Shown: one piece after another, positions 30,476-39,180 of the stretch | How positions within the stretch are numbered: the first letter of the stretch is position 1 | Layout of the letters: the number at the start of each line of letters is the position of its first letter | Source of the DNA: Sulfitobacter albidus | Lineage (GTDB): Bacteria > Pseudomonadota > Alphaproteobacteria > Rhodobacterales > Rhodobacteraceae | Length of the DNA: 64,000 bases | Assembly (NCBI RefSeq): GCF_018200035.1 | Contig: NZ_CP073581.1 | Coordinates: 2,042,501 to 2,106,500 of the forward strand | Reading direction: 5' to 3' | Translations under genes and position numbers: made by a program | The notes under the pieces: generated by a model | The model's database searches: none | What the model saw: only the letters and a program-made list of their open reading frames with translations | What the model was told of the DNA's origin: nothing

Positions 30476-30504
30476 CTGTCTGCACCTATCTTGGAGGCAG
30501 ACAG
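30476..30504 (+). promoter_or_regulatory. hairpin before the ribosome site of the Tat protein gene
   Basis: CTGTCTGC (30476-30483) and GCAGACAG (30497-30504) form a perfect 8-base stem directly followed by the AGGAGA ribosome site of the gene at 30517. It resembles the arrangement before the AAA ATPase gene. Function is unproven. Confidence 0.4.
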
Positions 30505-30516
30505 AGGAGACATATC

Positions 30517-30984
30517 ATGCCATCCCACCTGATCACCCGCCGCACCCTGATTGCAACCGGCGCCTGCGCGCTGGCCGTCCCCGCCCGGGCGGCGGGCGTC
30601 GCCCCAACGCCCACCATGCGCGGCGGCGCCAACAATTACCGCCCCGGCGCACCCATCGTGGAGCGGATCGGCGGCGGCGGATTTTTCATGACCGGCACCG
30701 TGCGCCGCGCGGGCGACGGCGCGCCCCTGCCCGGCCAGCGCATCCAGATCTGGGCGCACACCACCGAAGGGCACGAGCGCGATCCGCAAAGCCACGGCGC
30801 CACGCTCACCGACGCCGACGGCAATTTCCGGCTGGAGATGCCGCAGATCGTGCCCGCCTTTGGTCAGGCGCACGGGCATCTCGCCTACGACTCGGCTGAA
30901 TTTCAGACGGTGTTCCTGCGCCCGGTGATGTCCGATCCCTCCGCCACCACCCTGCACGCGGATTTTGTGCTGCAACCGGCGTAA
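30517..30984 (+). CDS. small Tat-exported intradiol-dioxygenase-like protein
   Basis: The 155-residue protein has a twin-arginine signal (ITRRTLIATGACALAVPARA) and a short beta domain like intradiol ring-cleavage dioxygenases (PLPGQRIQIWAHTTEG, LTDADGNFRL, QAHGHLAYDS). The HGH could be the two iron-ligand histidines, but the two ligand tyrosines of true enzymes are not evident where expected (the PGPYPG-like spot reads PQIVPAF). It is paired, 6 bases apart, with a ferric-reductase-like membrane protein. The domain call is by resemblance and dioxygenase activity is doubtful. Confidence 0.7.
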   Translation: MPSHLITRRTLIATGACALAVPARAAGVAPTPTMRGGANNYRPGAPIVERIGGGGFFMTGTVRRAGDGAPLPGQRIQIWAHTTEGHERDPQSHGATLTDADGNFRLEMPQIVPAFGQAHGHLAYDSAEFQTVFLRPVMSDPSATTLHADFVLQPA

Positions 30985-30990
30985 GACAGC

Positions 30991-31566
30991 GTGCGCTGGC
31001 TGATCTGGAGCGCGGTCGCCCTTGCACTCGCCGTGCCGGTCGTCCTGTCGCTCGCCAGTCCGCTGCTGGCCTACCGTCAGCCCGTCTATATCGCCGCCGG
31101 TCTTGCCGGGGTGCTTGCGCTCTGCGCGCTGTTGATCCAGCCGCTGCTGGCCGGCGGCGCGCTGTGCCTCTCGCCCATCACCTCCCGCTGGCTGCACCGG
31201 ATCACCGGTGCCAGCCTCGTCGGCCTGACCCTCGTGCACGTGGGCGGGTTGTGGATCACCAGCCCGCCCGATGTGGTCGACGCGCTGCTCTTGCGCTCGC
31301 CCACGCAATTCTCGCTTTGGGGCGTGATTGCCATGTGGGCGGTGTTCGCCACCGCCCTCGCGGCGGCTCTCCGCCGCCACCTGCGCCCCCGCGTTTGGCG
31401 CTGGGGGCACCGCGCGCTGGCGTTGGTGATCGCGGGCGGCACCATCGCCCACGCCCTGCTGATCGACGGCACGATGGAGCCGTGGTCAAAGGCGCTGCTC
31501 TGCGTCGCCGTGGCCCTCGCCGCTGCCTTCGCACTCCTGTCACGGCAACCTTGGCGGTGGCGTTAA
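30991..31566 (+). CDS. ferric-reductase-like transmembrane protein
   Basis: The 191-residue protein, starting with GTG, has about six membrane helices and histidines in helices that could hold heme (RWLHRITGASLVGLTLVHVGG and WGHRALALVIAGGTIAHALL), like the membrane part of ferric reductases and MsrQ-type heme proteins. No flavin or NAD domain follows. It probably passes electrons across the membrane to the exported partner encoded just upstream, which is an inference from the 6-base spacing. Confidence 0.8.
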   Translation: MRWLIWSAVALALAVPVVLSLASPLLAYRQPVYIAAGLAGVLALCALLIQPLLAGGALCLSPITSRWLHRITGASLVGLTLVHVGGLWITSPPDVVDALLLRSPTQFSLWGVIAMWAVFATALAAALRRHLRPRVWRWGHRALALVIAGGTIAHALLIDGTMEPWSKALLCVAVALAAAFALLSRQPWRWR

Positions 31567-31768
31567 CACCTTATCGACACACCCCGGCGCGCGCCCCGTT
31601 AATCCCGCCTACTGGTGCCAACCGGTGTACGCGCTGTGCACGCGCGGTGTACGGGTTGTGACAACGCCAAAGGCCTGTTTTGCGGGGCATTAAGCCCCTA
31701 TCGCCCGATCCCGCCTCTGGGTGTTGCGCGCAACTGGCAGCGCACGCCGAGCACGCTACCTCTCTGCC

Positions 31769-34220
31769 ATGACCACACTCCCCCCCAAATTCGCCGATTG
31801 GTTTGCCAGCAAGGGCTGGGACATCCATCCCCACCAGCAAGAGATGCTCGATCGCGCCGACGCCCCCGCCACGCTGATGATCGCACCCACCGGTGGCGGT
31901 AAAACCCTGTCGGGTTTTCTGCCGACGCTCATTGATCTGGCGAACGGCGATCACGCGGGGATGCACACGCTCTACATCTCCCCGCTCAAGGCGTTAGCCG
32001 CTGATATCAAACGCAATTTGACAACCCCGGTCGAAGAGATGCACCTGCCCATCCGCATCGACGAGCGCACCGGCGACACCCCTGCGACACGTCGCAAACG
32101 CCAGCGCGCCGACCCCCCGCATATCTTTCTGACGACGCCAGAAAGCCTCGCCCTGCTGGTCAGCTACGAGGACGCGCCGCGCATGTTTCGCGGCCTCAAA
32201 CGCGTGGTCATTGATGAGATCCACGCCCTCGCCGAAAGCAAACGCGGCGATCAGATGATGTTGGCGCTCGCGCGGCTGCAAACCCTGTGCCCCGACCTCA
32301 AACGCGTAGGCCTGTCGGCCACCGTCGAAGACCCTGAAAGCATTGCACATTTCATGGCCCGCCACCCCGATCCCTGCGAGATCCTGATGGCCGATCCCGG
32401 CCCGCCCCCGACATCCGGATGCTGCGCACCGAGGAAGCCCCCCCTGGGCCGGGGGCGGCGCGGCCTACGCCATCCCCGCCGTGCTCGAACAGGTCAAACA
32501 GCACAACACCACGCTGATCTTTCACAACACCCGCGCGCAGGCGGAAATTTTCTTTCATAATCTGTGGCTTGCGAATGAAGATAGCCTGCCCATCGGCATC
32601 CACCACGGCTCCCTCGACCGCCAGCAGCGCGAGCGCGTCGAAGGCGCCATGGTGCGCGGCGAGCTGCGCGCGATCGTCTGCACCGGCAGCCTCGATCTGG
32701 GGATAGACTGGGGCGACGTGGATCTGGTGATCCAGATCGGCGCGCCCAAGAATGTCAAACGGCTGGTCCAGCGCATCGGCCGCGCCAACCACCGCTACAA
32801 CGCACCCTCCAAGGCCTTGTTAGTACCGGCAAATCGCTTTGAAGTGGTCGAATGTATCGCCGCCCTCGACGCCGTGCTCGCGGGCGATCTGGACGGGGAG
32901 CCGCGCGGCCGGGGCCCGCGCGACGTGCTGTGCCAGCACATCCTCATCACCGCCTGCGCGGGGCCCTTCGATGCAGATAGCCTCTTTGCCGAATTCCGCT
33001 CCGCCGGGGCCTACAGTGACCTCACCCGCGCCGAATTCGACAGCTGCCTCGATTTCTGCGCCACGGGCGGCTACGCCCTGCGCGCCTACGACCGCTGGCA
33101 GCGGCTGATCCAACGCCCCGACGGGCACTGGCAGCTGCGCGACCCGCGCGCGGCACAGCGTATCCGTATGAATATAGGCACTATTCAGGATACCGACACG
33201 CTCAAGGTGCGCATGCGCCGCAACCGTGGCGGCAAGCCGCTGGGCGAGATCGAGGAAGGCTTTGCCGCGACACTGACACCCGGCGATACCTTCCTCATAG
33301 GCGGGCAGATCGTGAAATACGAAGGGCTGCGCGAACTCGTCGTCGAGGTCTCCCGCGATGCTGCCAAAAAGCCCAAGATCGCGACGTTTCTGGGCACCAA
33401 ATTCGCCACCTCCACCCAGTTGAGCGCCCGTGTGCAGCAGCTCTTTACCCAAGACGACTGGCCCGATCTGCCGCCGCACACCGCTGACTGGCTCGCCCTG
33501 CAACGGCGCGTCAGCAAGCTGCCGCAACCCGGCGAATTGCTGATCGAGAGCTTTCCCCACGACAACCGCCCGCATACCGCCATCTACGGTTTTGCCGGGC
33601 GCAACGGACAGCAGACGCTGGGCCTGTTGCTGACAAAGCGGATGGAAGAACTGGGCCTTGATCCATTGGGCTTCGTGGCGACCGATTACGCCACGCTGAT
33701 CTGGGGGCTTGAGCCCGTGACGGATGCGAATGCCCTGCTGGATCCCCAAGCGCTATACGACGGCGTCGAGACATGGCTCGCTGGCAATGCGGTGATGAAA
33801 CGCACCTTCCGCGCCTCCGCCACGATTGCCGGGCTGATCGAGCGCAACACACCGCAAGCCCGAAAATCAGGTCGGCAGGCAACGTTCAGCTCTGACATCC
33901 TTTACGACACCCTGACGAAATACGACCCTGATCACCTGATGCTCGACATCACCCGGGAAGAAGCGCTGCGCGGCCTCGTCGACTTTGGCCGGATCGAGGA
34001 AATGCTCGCCCGGACGCAAGGCCGTATCGACCATATCAGCCGCGATCGCGTCACCCCCCTCGCCGCTCCACTCTTGCTCGAGGCGGGGCGCGTACCGGTG
34101 AAAGGCGGTGCCGAAGAACGGCTGATCGCTGAGGAGGCCGCGAGGCTCATGGAAACCTCGGGCCTCAACCAAATAACACCACCTCCGGCTGACAAGCCAA
34201 AGTGGCGGGTAGGCTGGTGA
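31769..34220 (+). pseudogene. ligase-associated DEXH-box DNA helicase (Lhr-like), frameshifted as sequenced
   Basis: This Lhr-type 3'-5' helicase belongs to a bacterial DNA-damage-response set with an ATP-dependent ligase, an exonuclease and PdeM. The N-terminal part has Walker A APTGGGKT and the DEIH box in VVIDEIHALAE. The C-terminal part (from about 32450) has the helicase motifs IGIHHGSLDRQQRERVE and LVQRIGRANHR. The frame breaks twice, at C-runs 32405-32409 and 32444 (run 32438-32444): adding one C to each gives ADPGPPPDIRMLRTEEAPPW running into AGGGAAYAIPAVLEQV, a normal family sequence. The repaired protein is about 817 residues, the usual length. Confidence 0.88.
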
Positions 34221-34270
34221 CCTCTAGCGAGCGCGGTGCGGACCGCCGATGACGTGCAGAGGTATTTAAT

Positions 34271-34439
34271 AAAGGGTGCAGGAAATGCAGGTGTCTCGTC
34301 CAGACAAAAAGTGTTTATCCAGGACGAGACGCCCTGCACCCTTTACGGCCATCGGCTCCTCAGCCTGTACCGCTTCTCCACCCTGACAAATCAAGGTAAA
34401 CAAATCGTTAAAGGGAACACACATCCCCCTGCACCCTTT
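34271..34439. repeat. three-copy inverted-repeat element between helicase and pdeM
   Basis: The 306-base gap between the helicase and pdeM is unusual for this pair. It holds AAAGGGTGCAGG at 34271-34282, its inverted copy CCTGCACCCTTT at 34333-34344 and again at 34428-34439. Inside the first pair lies a second inverted repeat, GTCTCGTCC (34293-34301) and GGACGAGAC (34322-34330), so a long two-part stem-loop can form; the third copy offers an alternative partner. The region is more AT-rich than its surroundings. It may be a small non-autonomous mobile element or a structured RNA. Confidence 0.65.
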
Positions 34440-34526
34440 TCGAAATACCTGATCCGCGTGCCGCTGCACGCGCATGGCTTTCGTTTTTGCCTTGTCTATG
34501 TTCACCAAGTGTTCCAAACACGTGAT

Positions 34527-35189
34527 ATGAAGAGTTTCGACTTCTCTCTTGCGGGTGCGACGTTACAGGCACTGGGCTCCGGTGCTCTTTGGTGGCCGAG
34601 AGAAAGCACCCTTGTCGTCAGCGATCTCCATCTTGGTAAATCCGAACGGATTTCGCGACGCGGCGGCGCGCAGCTGCCGCCCTACGACACGCGCGACACA
34701 CTGGCACGTTTGGAGACGGACATCGCTGCAACCCGCCCGCGCCAGGTGATCTGTCTCGGCGACAGTTTTGACGATCTTGCCGCGGCGCAAGGACTGCCCG
34801 AGATCGAGCGCAGGTGGATCGCACGGCTGCAGGCCGGGCGGCAGTGGATGTGGATTGAGGGAAACCATGATCCGGGCGCCACAGGCTTCGAGGGTGCTAC
34901 ACTGTTCGAACTCGCCGCGCCCCCGCTCGTTTTCCGACATATCGCGCAGCCGGGGGCCCGTGGCGAAATATCCGGTCATTTTCATCCCAAGGCCGGGCTC
35001 ACCGCCCGAGGTCGCACCGTCACGCGCCCGGCATTTCTGATCGACAGTAACCGCGTCATCCTGCCGGCCTACGGGACCTATACCGGTGGGTTGCGGGTGG
35101 AGACGCCGGTGTTGAGGCAGCTGATGCGCCCTGAGGCCCTGGCCGTTCTGACCGGCCCTCAGCCGACGCCCATCCCGATCCCGCGGTAG
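34527..35189 (+). CDS. pdeM: ligase-associated DNA damage response endonuclease PdeM
   Basis: PdeM is a metallophosphoesterase nuclease found with the Lhr-like helicase. The 220-residue protein has the metal-binding motifs VVSDLHLGKS, GDSFDD, EGNHDPG and the late SGHFHPKAG. The ATG at 34527 is chosen because the family sequence (LAGATLQALGSGALWWP) begins just after it; the long open frame upstream belongs to the repeat region. It is followed 3 bases later by a thioesterase gene. Confidence 0.93.
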   Translation: MKSFDFSLAGATLQALGSGALWWPRESTLVVSDLHLGKSERISRRGGAQLPPYDTRDTLARLETDIAATRPRQVICLGDSFDDLAAAQGLPEIERRWIARLQAGRQWMWIEGNHDPGATGFEGATLFELAAPPLVFRHIAQPGARGEISGHFHPKAGLTARGRTVTRPAFLIDSNRVILPAYGTYTGGLRVETPVLRQLMRPEALAVLTGPQPTPIPIPR

Positions 35190-35192
35190 CCT

Positions 35193-35609
35193 ATGGATAC
35201 GCTGACCGCCCGCATCCACAAAAGCTTTGCGCGACAGAGCATGATGGCAACCCTTGGCGCGGAAATCCTGCACGTTGCCGAAGGTCTCGTGCGCATTACG
35301 GCCCCGATCCTTCCCGGTGCGCGTCAGCAGCAGGGGTTCGGTCACGCGGGGCTGACGTTCTCAATCGGAGACAGCGCAGCGGGCTACGCCGCTTTAACCG
35401 TGCTGCCGCCCGAGAATGAGGTCGTCACCGCGGAGATCAAGATCAACCTGCTCGCACCGGCCCGCGGATCGCGGCTGATCGCGACCGGGCGCGTCGTAAA
35501 GCCCGGCAGGCGCCTGTGTGTGGTCACAGCGGAGGTCCACGCCGAGGAGGCAGGCACACAAACACTCATCGCCGTGCTGCAGGGCACCATGGTGCCGGTG
35601 CCCCGCTGA
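35193..35609 (+). CDS. PaaI family thioesterase
   Basis: A 138-residue hot-dog-fold acyl-CoA thioesterase. It shows QQQGFGHAGLTFSIGDSAAGYAA, where the HAG glycine and the following aspartate belong to the active-site helix, and the EIKINLLAPARG strand. The substrate is probably an aryl- or medium-chain acyl-CoA. It lies 3 bases after pdeM and ends 3 bases from the convergent folD. Confidence 0.92.
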   Translation: MDTLTARIHKSFARQSMMATLGAEILHVAEGLVRITAPILPGARQQQGFGHAGLTFSIGDSAAGYAALTVLPPENEVVTAEIKINLLAPARGSRLIATGRVVKPGRRLCVVTAEVHAEEAGTQTLIAVLQGTMVPVPR

Positions 35610-35612
35610 TAT

Positions 35613-36515
35613 TCAGGCTGTCAGCCCTTCGGGTTCCGCCAGACCATTGGCGCGACAGCAGGCCGTCACCGTATTGGCCAGAAGGCAGGCGATGGTCATC
35701 GGACCGACACCGCCCGGCACGGGCGTGATCGCACCGGCCACGGCGGCACAGCTGTCATAGTCGACATCGCCCACCAGCTTGGTCTTGCCCGCGCCACGCT
35801 CGGGGGCGTCAAGACGGTTGATACCGACGTCGATCACCGTTGCACCGGGCTTGATCCAATCGCCGGGCACCATTTCGGGCCGGCCCACGGCGGCGACGAC
35901 AATATCCGCGCGGCGCACGATCTCGGCCAGATCCTTGGTGCGCGAATGCGCGATCGTCACCGTCGCGCTGTCATTCAGAAGCAGCTGCGCCATCGGCTTG
36001 CCGACGATATTCGAGCGCCCGATCACCACGGCATCCATACCGGAGATCGAGCCGTGATGATCGCGCAGCATCATCAGACACCCCAGCGGCGTGCACGGTA
36101 CCATCGATTTCTGCCCCGTCCCCAACAGCCCCACGTTCGAGATATGGAACCCGTCGACATCTTTCGCCGGATCAATGCTGTTGATGACCAGATCCTCGTT
36201 GAGGTGCTTGGGTAGCGGCAGCTGCACGAGGATCCCGTGGATCTCTGCATCCTTGTTCAGCTGGTCGATCAGCGCGAGCAGATCGGCCTCAGAGGTGTCC
36301 GCCTCAAGCCGGTGTTCAACCGATTTCATACCGACCTCGACCGTCATCTTGCCCTTTGAGCGGACGTAGACCTGACTGGCGGGATCCTCACCCACCAGCA
36401 CGACGGCCAGCCCCGGCGTGATCCCGTGATCGGCTTTCAAACGGTCCACATGTTCGGCCACCTGGCCGCGCACCCGCGCGGCGAATTCCTTACCGTCGAT
36501 TACGGTCGCAGTCAT
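35613..36515 (-). CDS. folD: bifunctional methylene-THF dehydrogenase / methenyl-THF cyclohydrolase
   Basis: FolD interconverts 5,10-methylene-, methenyl- and 10-formyl-tetrahydrofolate. The 300-residue protein has [16 protein letters not shown] with the catalytic lysine, GILVQLPLP, the NADP-binding [14 protein letters not shown] and the closing [14 protein letters not shown]. It is downstream of fhs on the same strand; together they link formate to the folate one-carbon pool. Confidence 0.98.
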   Translation of the reverse strand: MTATVIDGKEFAARVRGQVAEHVDRLKADHGITPGLAVVLVGEDPASQVYVRSKGKMTVEVGMKSVEHRLEADTSEADLLALIDQLNKDAEIHGILVQLPLPKHLNEDLVINSIDPAKDVDGFHISNVGLLGTGQKSMVPCTPLGCLMMLRDHHGSISGMDAVVIGRSNIVGKPMAQLLLNDSATVTIAHSRTKDLAEIVRRADIVVAAVGRPEMVPGDWIKPGATVIDVGINRLDAPERGAGKTKLVGDVDYDSCAAVAGAITPVPGGVGPMTIACLLANTVTACCRANGLAEPEGLTA

Positions 36516-36541
36516 TATGTCTTCCTCGGTTCATTGCATTG

Positions 36542-36597
36542 CTCCCGGATACGGGAGGGTGGGCGGGGCGTCGGCGCAGCCGCGCGTCGTCCCGCCC
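36542..36597 (-). other. GC hairpins between fhs and folD
   Basis: CTCCCG-GATA-CGGGAG (36542-36557) is a perfect 6-base stem with a tetraloop, and GGGCGGG/CCCGCCC nearby (about 36560-36596) can form a second, larger one. They lie between fhs and folD. They may modulate read-through; neither has a clear T-run. Confidence 0.35.
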
Positions 36598-36604
36598 GTT
36601 TGGT

Positions 36605-38281
36605 TCAGAACAGCCCTTCGACGTCGCCATCGGCGTTGAGCTTGATCGCTTCGGCAGACGGCACACGCGGCAGGCCCGGCATGGTCATGATCTCACCGCA
36701 GATCACCACGACAAATCCCGCACCCGCGCTCAGACGCACTTCACGCACCGGCACCGAGAAGCCGACGGGCGCGCCGCGGCGGTCGGGGTCGGTGGTAAAG
36801 CTGTACTGCGTTTTCGCCATGCAGACCGGCAGGTTACCGTATCCTTGCGCTTCCCAATCCTTCAGCTGGTTGCGGATCTTTTGATCGGCCAGCACCTCGT
36901 CGGCGCGGTAGATGCGTTTGGCGACCGCCTCGATCTTTTGGAAAAGCGGCATGTCGTCGGGATAGATCGGGGCAAAGTCAGCCTCGCCCGCATCGGCGAT
37001 TTCGGCCACGCGGGTCGCCAGATCGGCGGAGCCTTCAGAGCCCAGTTCCCAGTGGCGCGACAGGATCGCCTCGGCGCCCTGCTCGGCCACATAGTCCTTG
37101 ACCGCCTGCACCTCGGCGTCGGTGTCAGTGACAAAATGGTTGATCGCCACGACCACCGGCACGCCAAAGCTTTTGACGTTCTCGATATGACGGCCAAGGT
37201 TGGCACAACCCTTCTTCACGGCCTCGACGTTCTCGTCGCCCAGATCCTTCTTGGCCACGCCGCCGTTCATCTTCATCGCGCGCACGGTCGCAACAACGAC
37301 CACCACCGACGGGGCCAGCCCCGCCTTGCGGCATTTGATGTTCATGAATTTCTCGGCCCCCAGATCGGCGCCGAAGCCCGCTTCGGTCACCACGTAATCC
37401 GCCAGCTTCAGCGCCGTTGTCGTGGCAATCACCGAGTTGCAGCCATGCGCGATATTCGCAAACGGACCGCCGTGCACGAAGGCGGGATTGTTTTCCAGCG
37501 TTTGCACAAGGTTCGGCTGCATCGCGTCTTTCAGCAGGACGGTCATCGCGCCGTCCGCCTTGATATCGCGCGCGTAGACCGGCGAGCGGTCGCGGCGGTA
37601 GGCCACGATCATGTCACCCAGACGCTTCTGCAGATCCGACAGATCCTTTGCCAGACACAGGATCGCCATCACCTCGGAGGCGACCGTGATGTCAAATCCG
37701 GCCTCGCGCGGGAAGCCGTTGGACACACCGCCCAGCGACGCCGTGATCTGGCGCAGTGCGCGGTCGTTCATGTCCACGACCCGGCGCCAGACGACGCGGC
37801 GCTGGTCGATCTCCAGCTCGTTGCCCCAGTAGATGTGGTTGTCGATCATCGCGCTCAGCAGGTTGTGCGCCGAGGTGATGGCGTGGAAATCCCCGGTAAA
37901 GTGCAGGTTCATCTCTTCCATCGGCACAACCTGCGCATAGCCACCGCCGGCAGCCCCGCCCTTCATCCCGAAATTCGGGCCCAGCGAGGCTTCACGGATA
38001 CAGACGCAAGCATTCTTGCCGATGCGGTTCAGACCGTCGCCCAGACCCACGGTTGTGGTCGTCTTGCCCTCCCCCGCGGGCGTCGGGTTGATCGCGGTCA
38101 CGAGGATCAGCTTGCCGTCCTTGCGGTCCTGCACGGAGTTGATGAACGACTGGCTCACCTTTGCCTTGTCGTGGCCGTAGGGCAGCAGATCATCGCTGCC
38201 GATGCCCAGCTTTTCGCCGATCTCCTGAATGGGACGCTTGGACGCTTCGCGTGCGATTTGAATGTCGGTTTTATAGGCCAT
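36605..38281 (-). CDS. fhs: formate--tetrahydrofolate ligase
   Basis: The enzyme joins formate to tetrahydrofolate with ATP, giving 10-formyl-THF. The 558-residue protein has the P-loop [38 protein letters not shown] and [16 protein letters not shown], all conserved in the family. The ATG at 38279-38281 is used instead of one 87 bases upstream because family similarity starts at [11 protein letters not shown] 211-base gap upstream should contain the promoter. Confidence 0.98.
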   Translation of the reverse strand: MAYKTDIQIAREASKRPIQEIGEKLGIGSDDLLPYGHDKAKVSQSFINSVQDRKDGKLILVTAINPTPAGEGKTTTTVGLGDGLNRIGKNACVCIREASLGPNFGMKGGAAGGGYAQVVPMEEMNLHFTGDFHAITSAHNLLSAMIDNHIYWGNELEIDQRRVVWRRVVDMNDRALRQITASLGGVSNGFPREAGFDITVASEVMAILCLAKDLSDLQKRLGDMIVAYRRDRSPVYARDIKADGAMTVLLKDAMQPNLVQTLENNPAFVHGGPFANIAHGCNSVIATTTALKLADYVVTEAGFGADLGAEKFMNIKCRKAGLAPSVVVVVATVRAMKMNGGVAKKDLGDENVEAVKKGCANLGRHIENVKSFGVPVVVAINHFVTDTDAEVQAVKDYVAEQGAEAILSRHWELGSEGSADLATRVAEIADAGEADFAPIYPDDMPLFQKIEAVAKRIYRADEVLADQKIRNQLKDWEAQGYGNLPVCMAKTQYSFTTDPDRRGAPVGFSVPVREVRLSAGAGFVVVICGEIMTMPGLPRVPSAEAIKLNADGDVEGLF

Positions 38282-38493
38282 GGTGTTCCCCGTGTAAGCG
38301 CCGGTGCGGCGGATGGTCTCGCATTGCATACGCGGGCATGCCAGTCGCAAAGGGACGTTTTCCGACATTTTCCAACCAGCTTGCGGCGCGCGGCACCGTT
38401 GAGGTTTCTTTTTGGAAACCGTCGGCGCTCACAGGGCTGGCGGATTGCAGTGATTACGCCGCGTTATGCTGCCGCCGGTCTGCGGGAATGACG

Positions 38494-39083
38494 CTAAAGC
38501 GGCAGGGCCGGTTGCCAGCCGCGTTGATCCGGCACGTGCAGGCGCAGCGTGTCACCGACATTAAGCGTTCCGGGCCGCTCGACCCAGGCCGTCACGCCGC
38601 GCCGATCCTTCGATGCCGCCTTATAGCCTTTTCCGAGCCCCGGCATCTCGGCCTCGATCTCGCGGGCGGGCAGCTGGCACGGGCGATTCTCCATATCGAC
38701 GACGATGGTGGCACCATCCGGCCCCTGCAGGCGCGACGAGGGGGGATATGGGTGAAATCGGGCAAACCGCTCAGCACAACGCTTGCGCCGACGAACCGCG
38801 GATCAAGGGTCTCGATCCCCATTGCCCGCGCCACCGCGTCCAGTTCTTCGGCGCTCATTACGCAGAGCTGGCGGGTATTGGCGATCTCGGTCCCGCGCGG
38901 GTGCTGCGAGGTCACGCGGCTGCACGACGGCCGGGTGAGCCCCGCGTGGGTCTCCCCCTCAGGCCCGGCAAAACCAAGCGTCAGGTGGTCGCGAGCCTGC
39001 GCCTGCAACCCTTTGGCACGGTCGGGCACGACGCCCAGCCAGGTGACGGTTGCGGTATAGTCTGTGGGGATAAGTGCGGGCAT
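38494..39083 (-). pseudogene. MOSC domain protein, frameshifted as sequenced
   Basis: MOSC domains bind molybdenum-cofactor sulfur and occur in proteins that protect against N-hydroxylated compounds. The start MPALIPTDYTATVTWLGVVP at 39083 and the second part (from 38694) with the conserved cysteine in MENRPCQLPAREIEAEMPG are in different frames. Restoring a seventh C to the six-C run on the coding strand (forward G-run 38740-38745) joins them as FTHIPPSSRLQGPDG. The repaired protein is about 196 residues, normal for a stand-alone MOSC protein. Confidence 0.82.
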
Positions 39084-39130
39084 TTTCCGGGTCTCCTTGC
39101 CCGGCGACTGTGCGAGCGGCGCGCGCAAAA

Positions 39131-39156
39131 GAAAAGGCCCCGCGTGAGGCGGGGCC
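39131..39156 (-). terminator. rho-independent terminator downstream of ftsH
   Basis: On the minus strand GGCCCCGC (39156-39149) pairs with GCGGGGCC (39143-39136) over a 5-base loop and is followed by TTTTC and more T (39135-39131). This is a textbook terminator 25 bases after the ftsH stop, ending the ruv-tol-tilS-ftsH block. Confidence 0.85.
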
Positions 39157-39180
39157 GATGATCTTTCGGGGTGCGTTTCA

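Noticed and set aside
30271..31452. A 393-codon minus-strand open frame across the ATPase end, Tat protein and membrane protein genes
   Set aside because: It spans three plus-strand genes with good motifs and has the composition of a shadow frame.
34266..34517. An 83-codon minus-strand frame in the helicase-pdeM gap
   Set aside because: It is formed by the inverted repeats, has no ribosome site or known motif, and the repeat structure explains the region better.
36539..38491. A 650-codon plus-strand open frame over fhs
   Set aside because: Antisense shadow of the well-supported formate-THF ligase gene; the composition is Arg/His/Gln-rich and lacks motifs.
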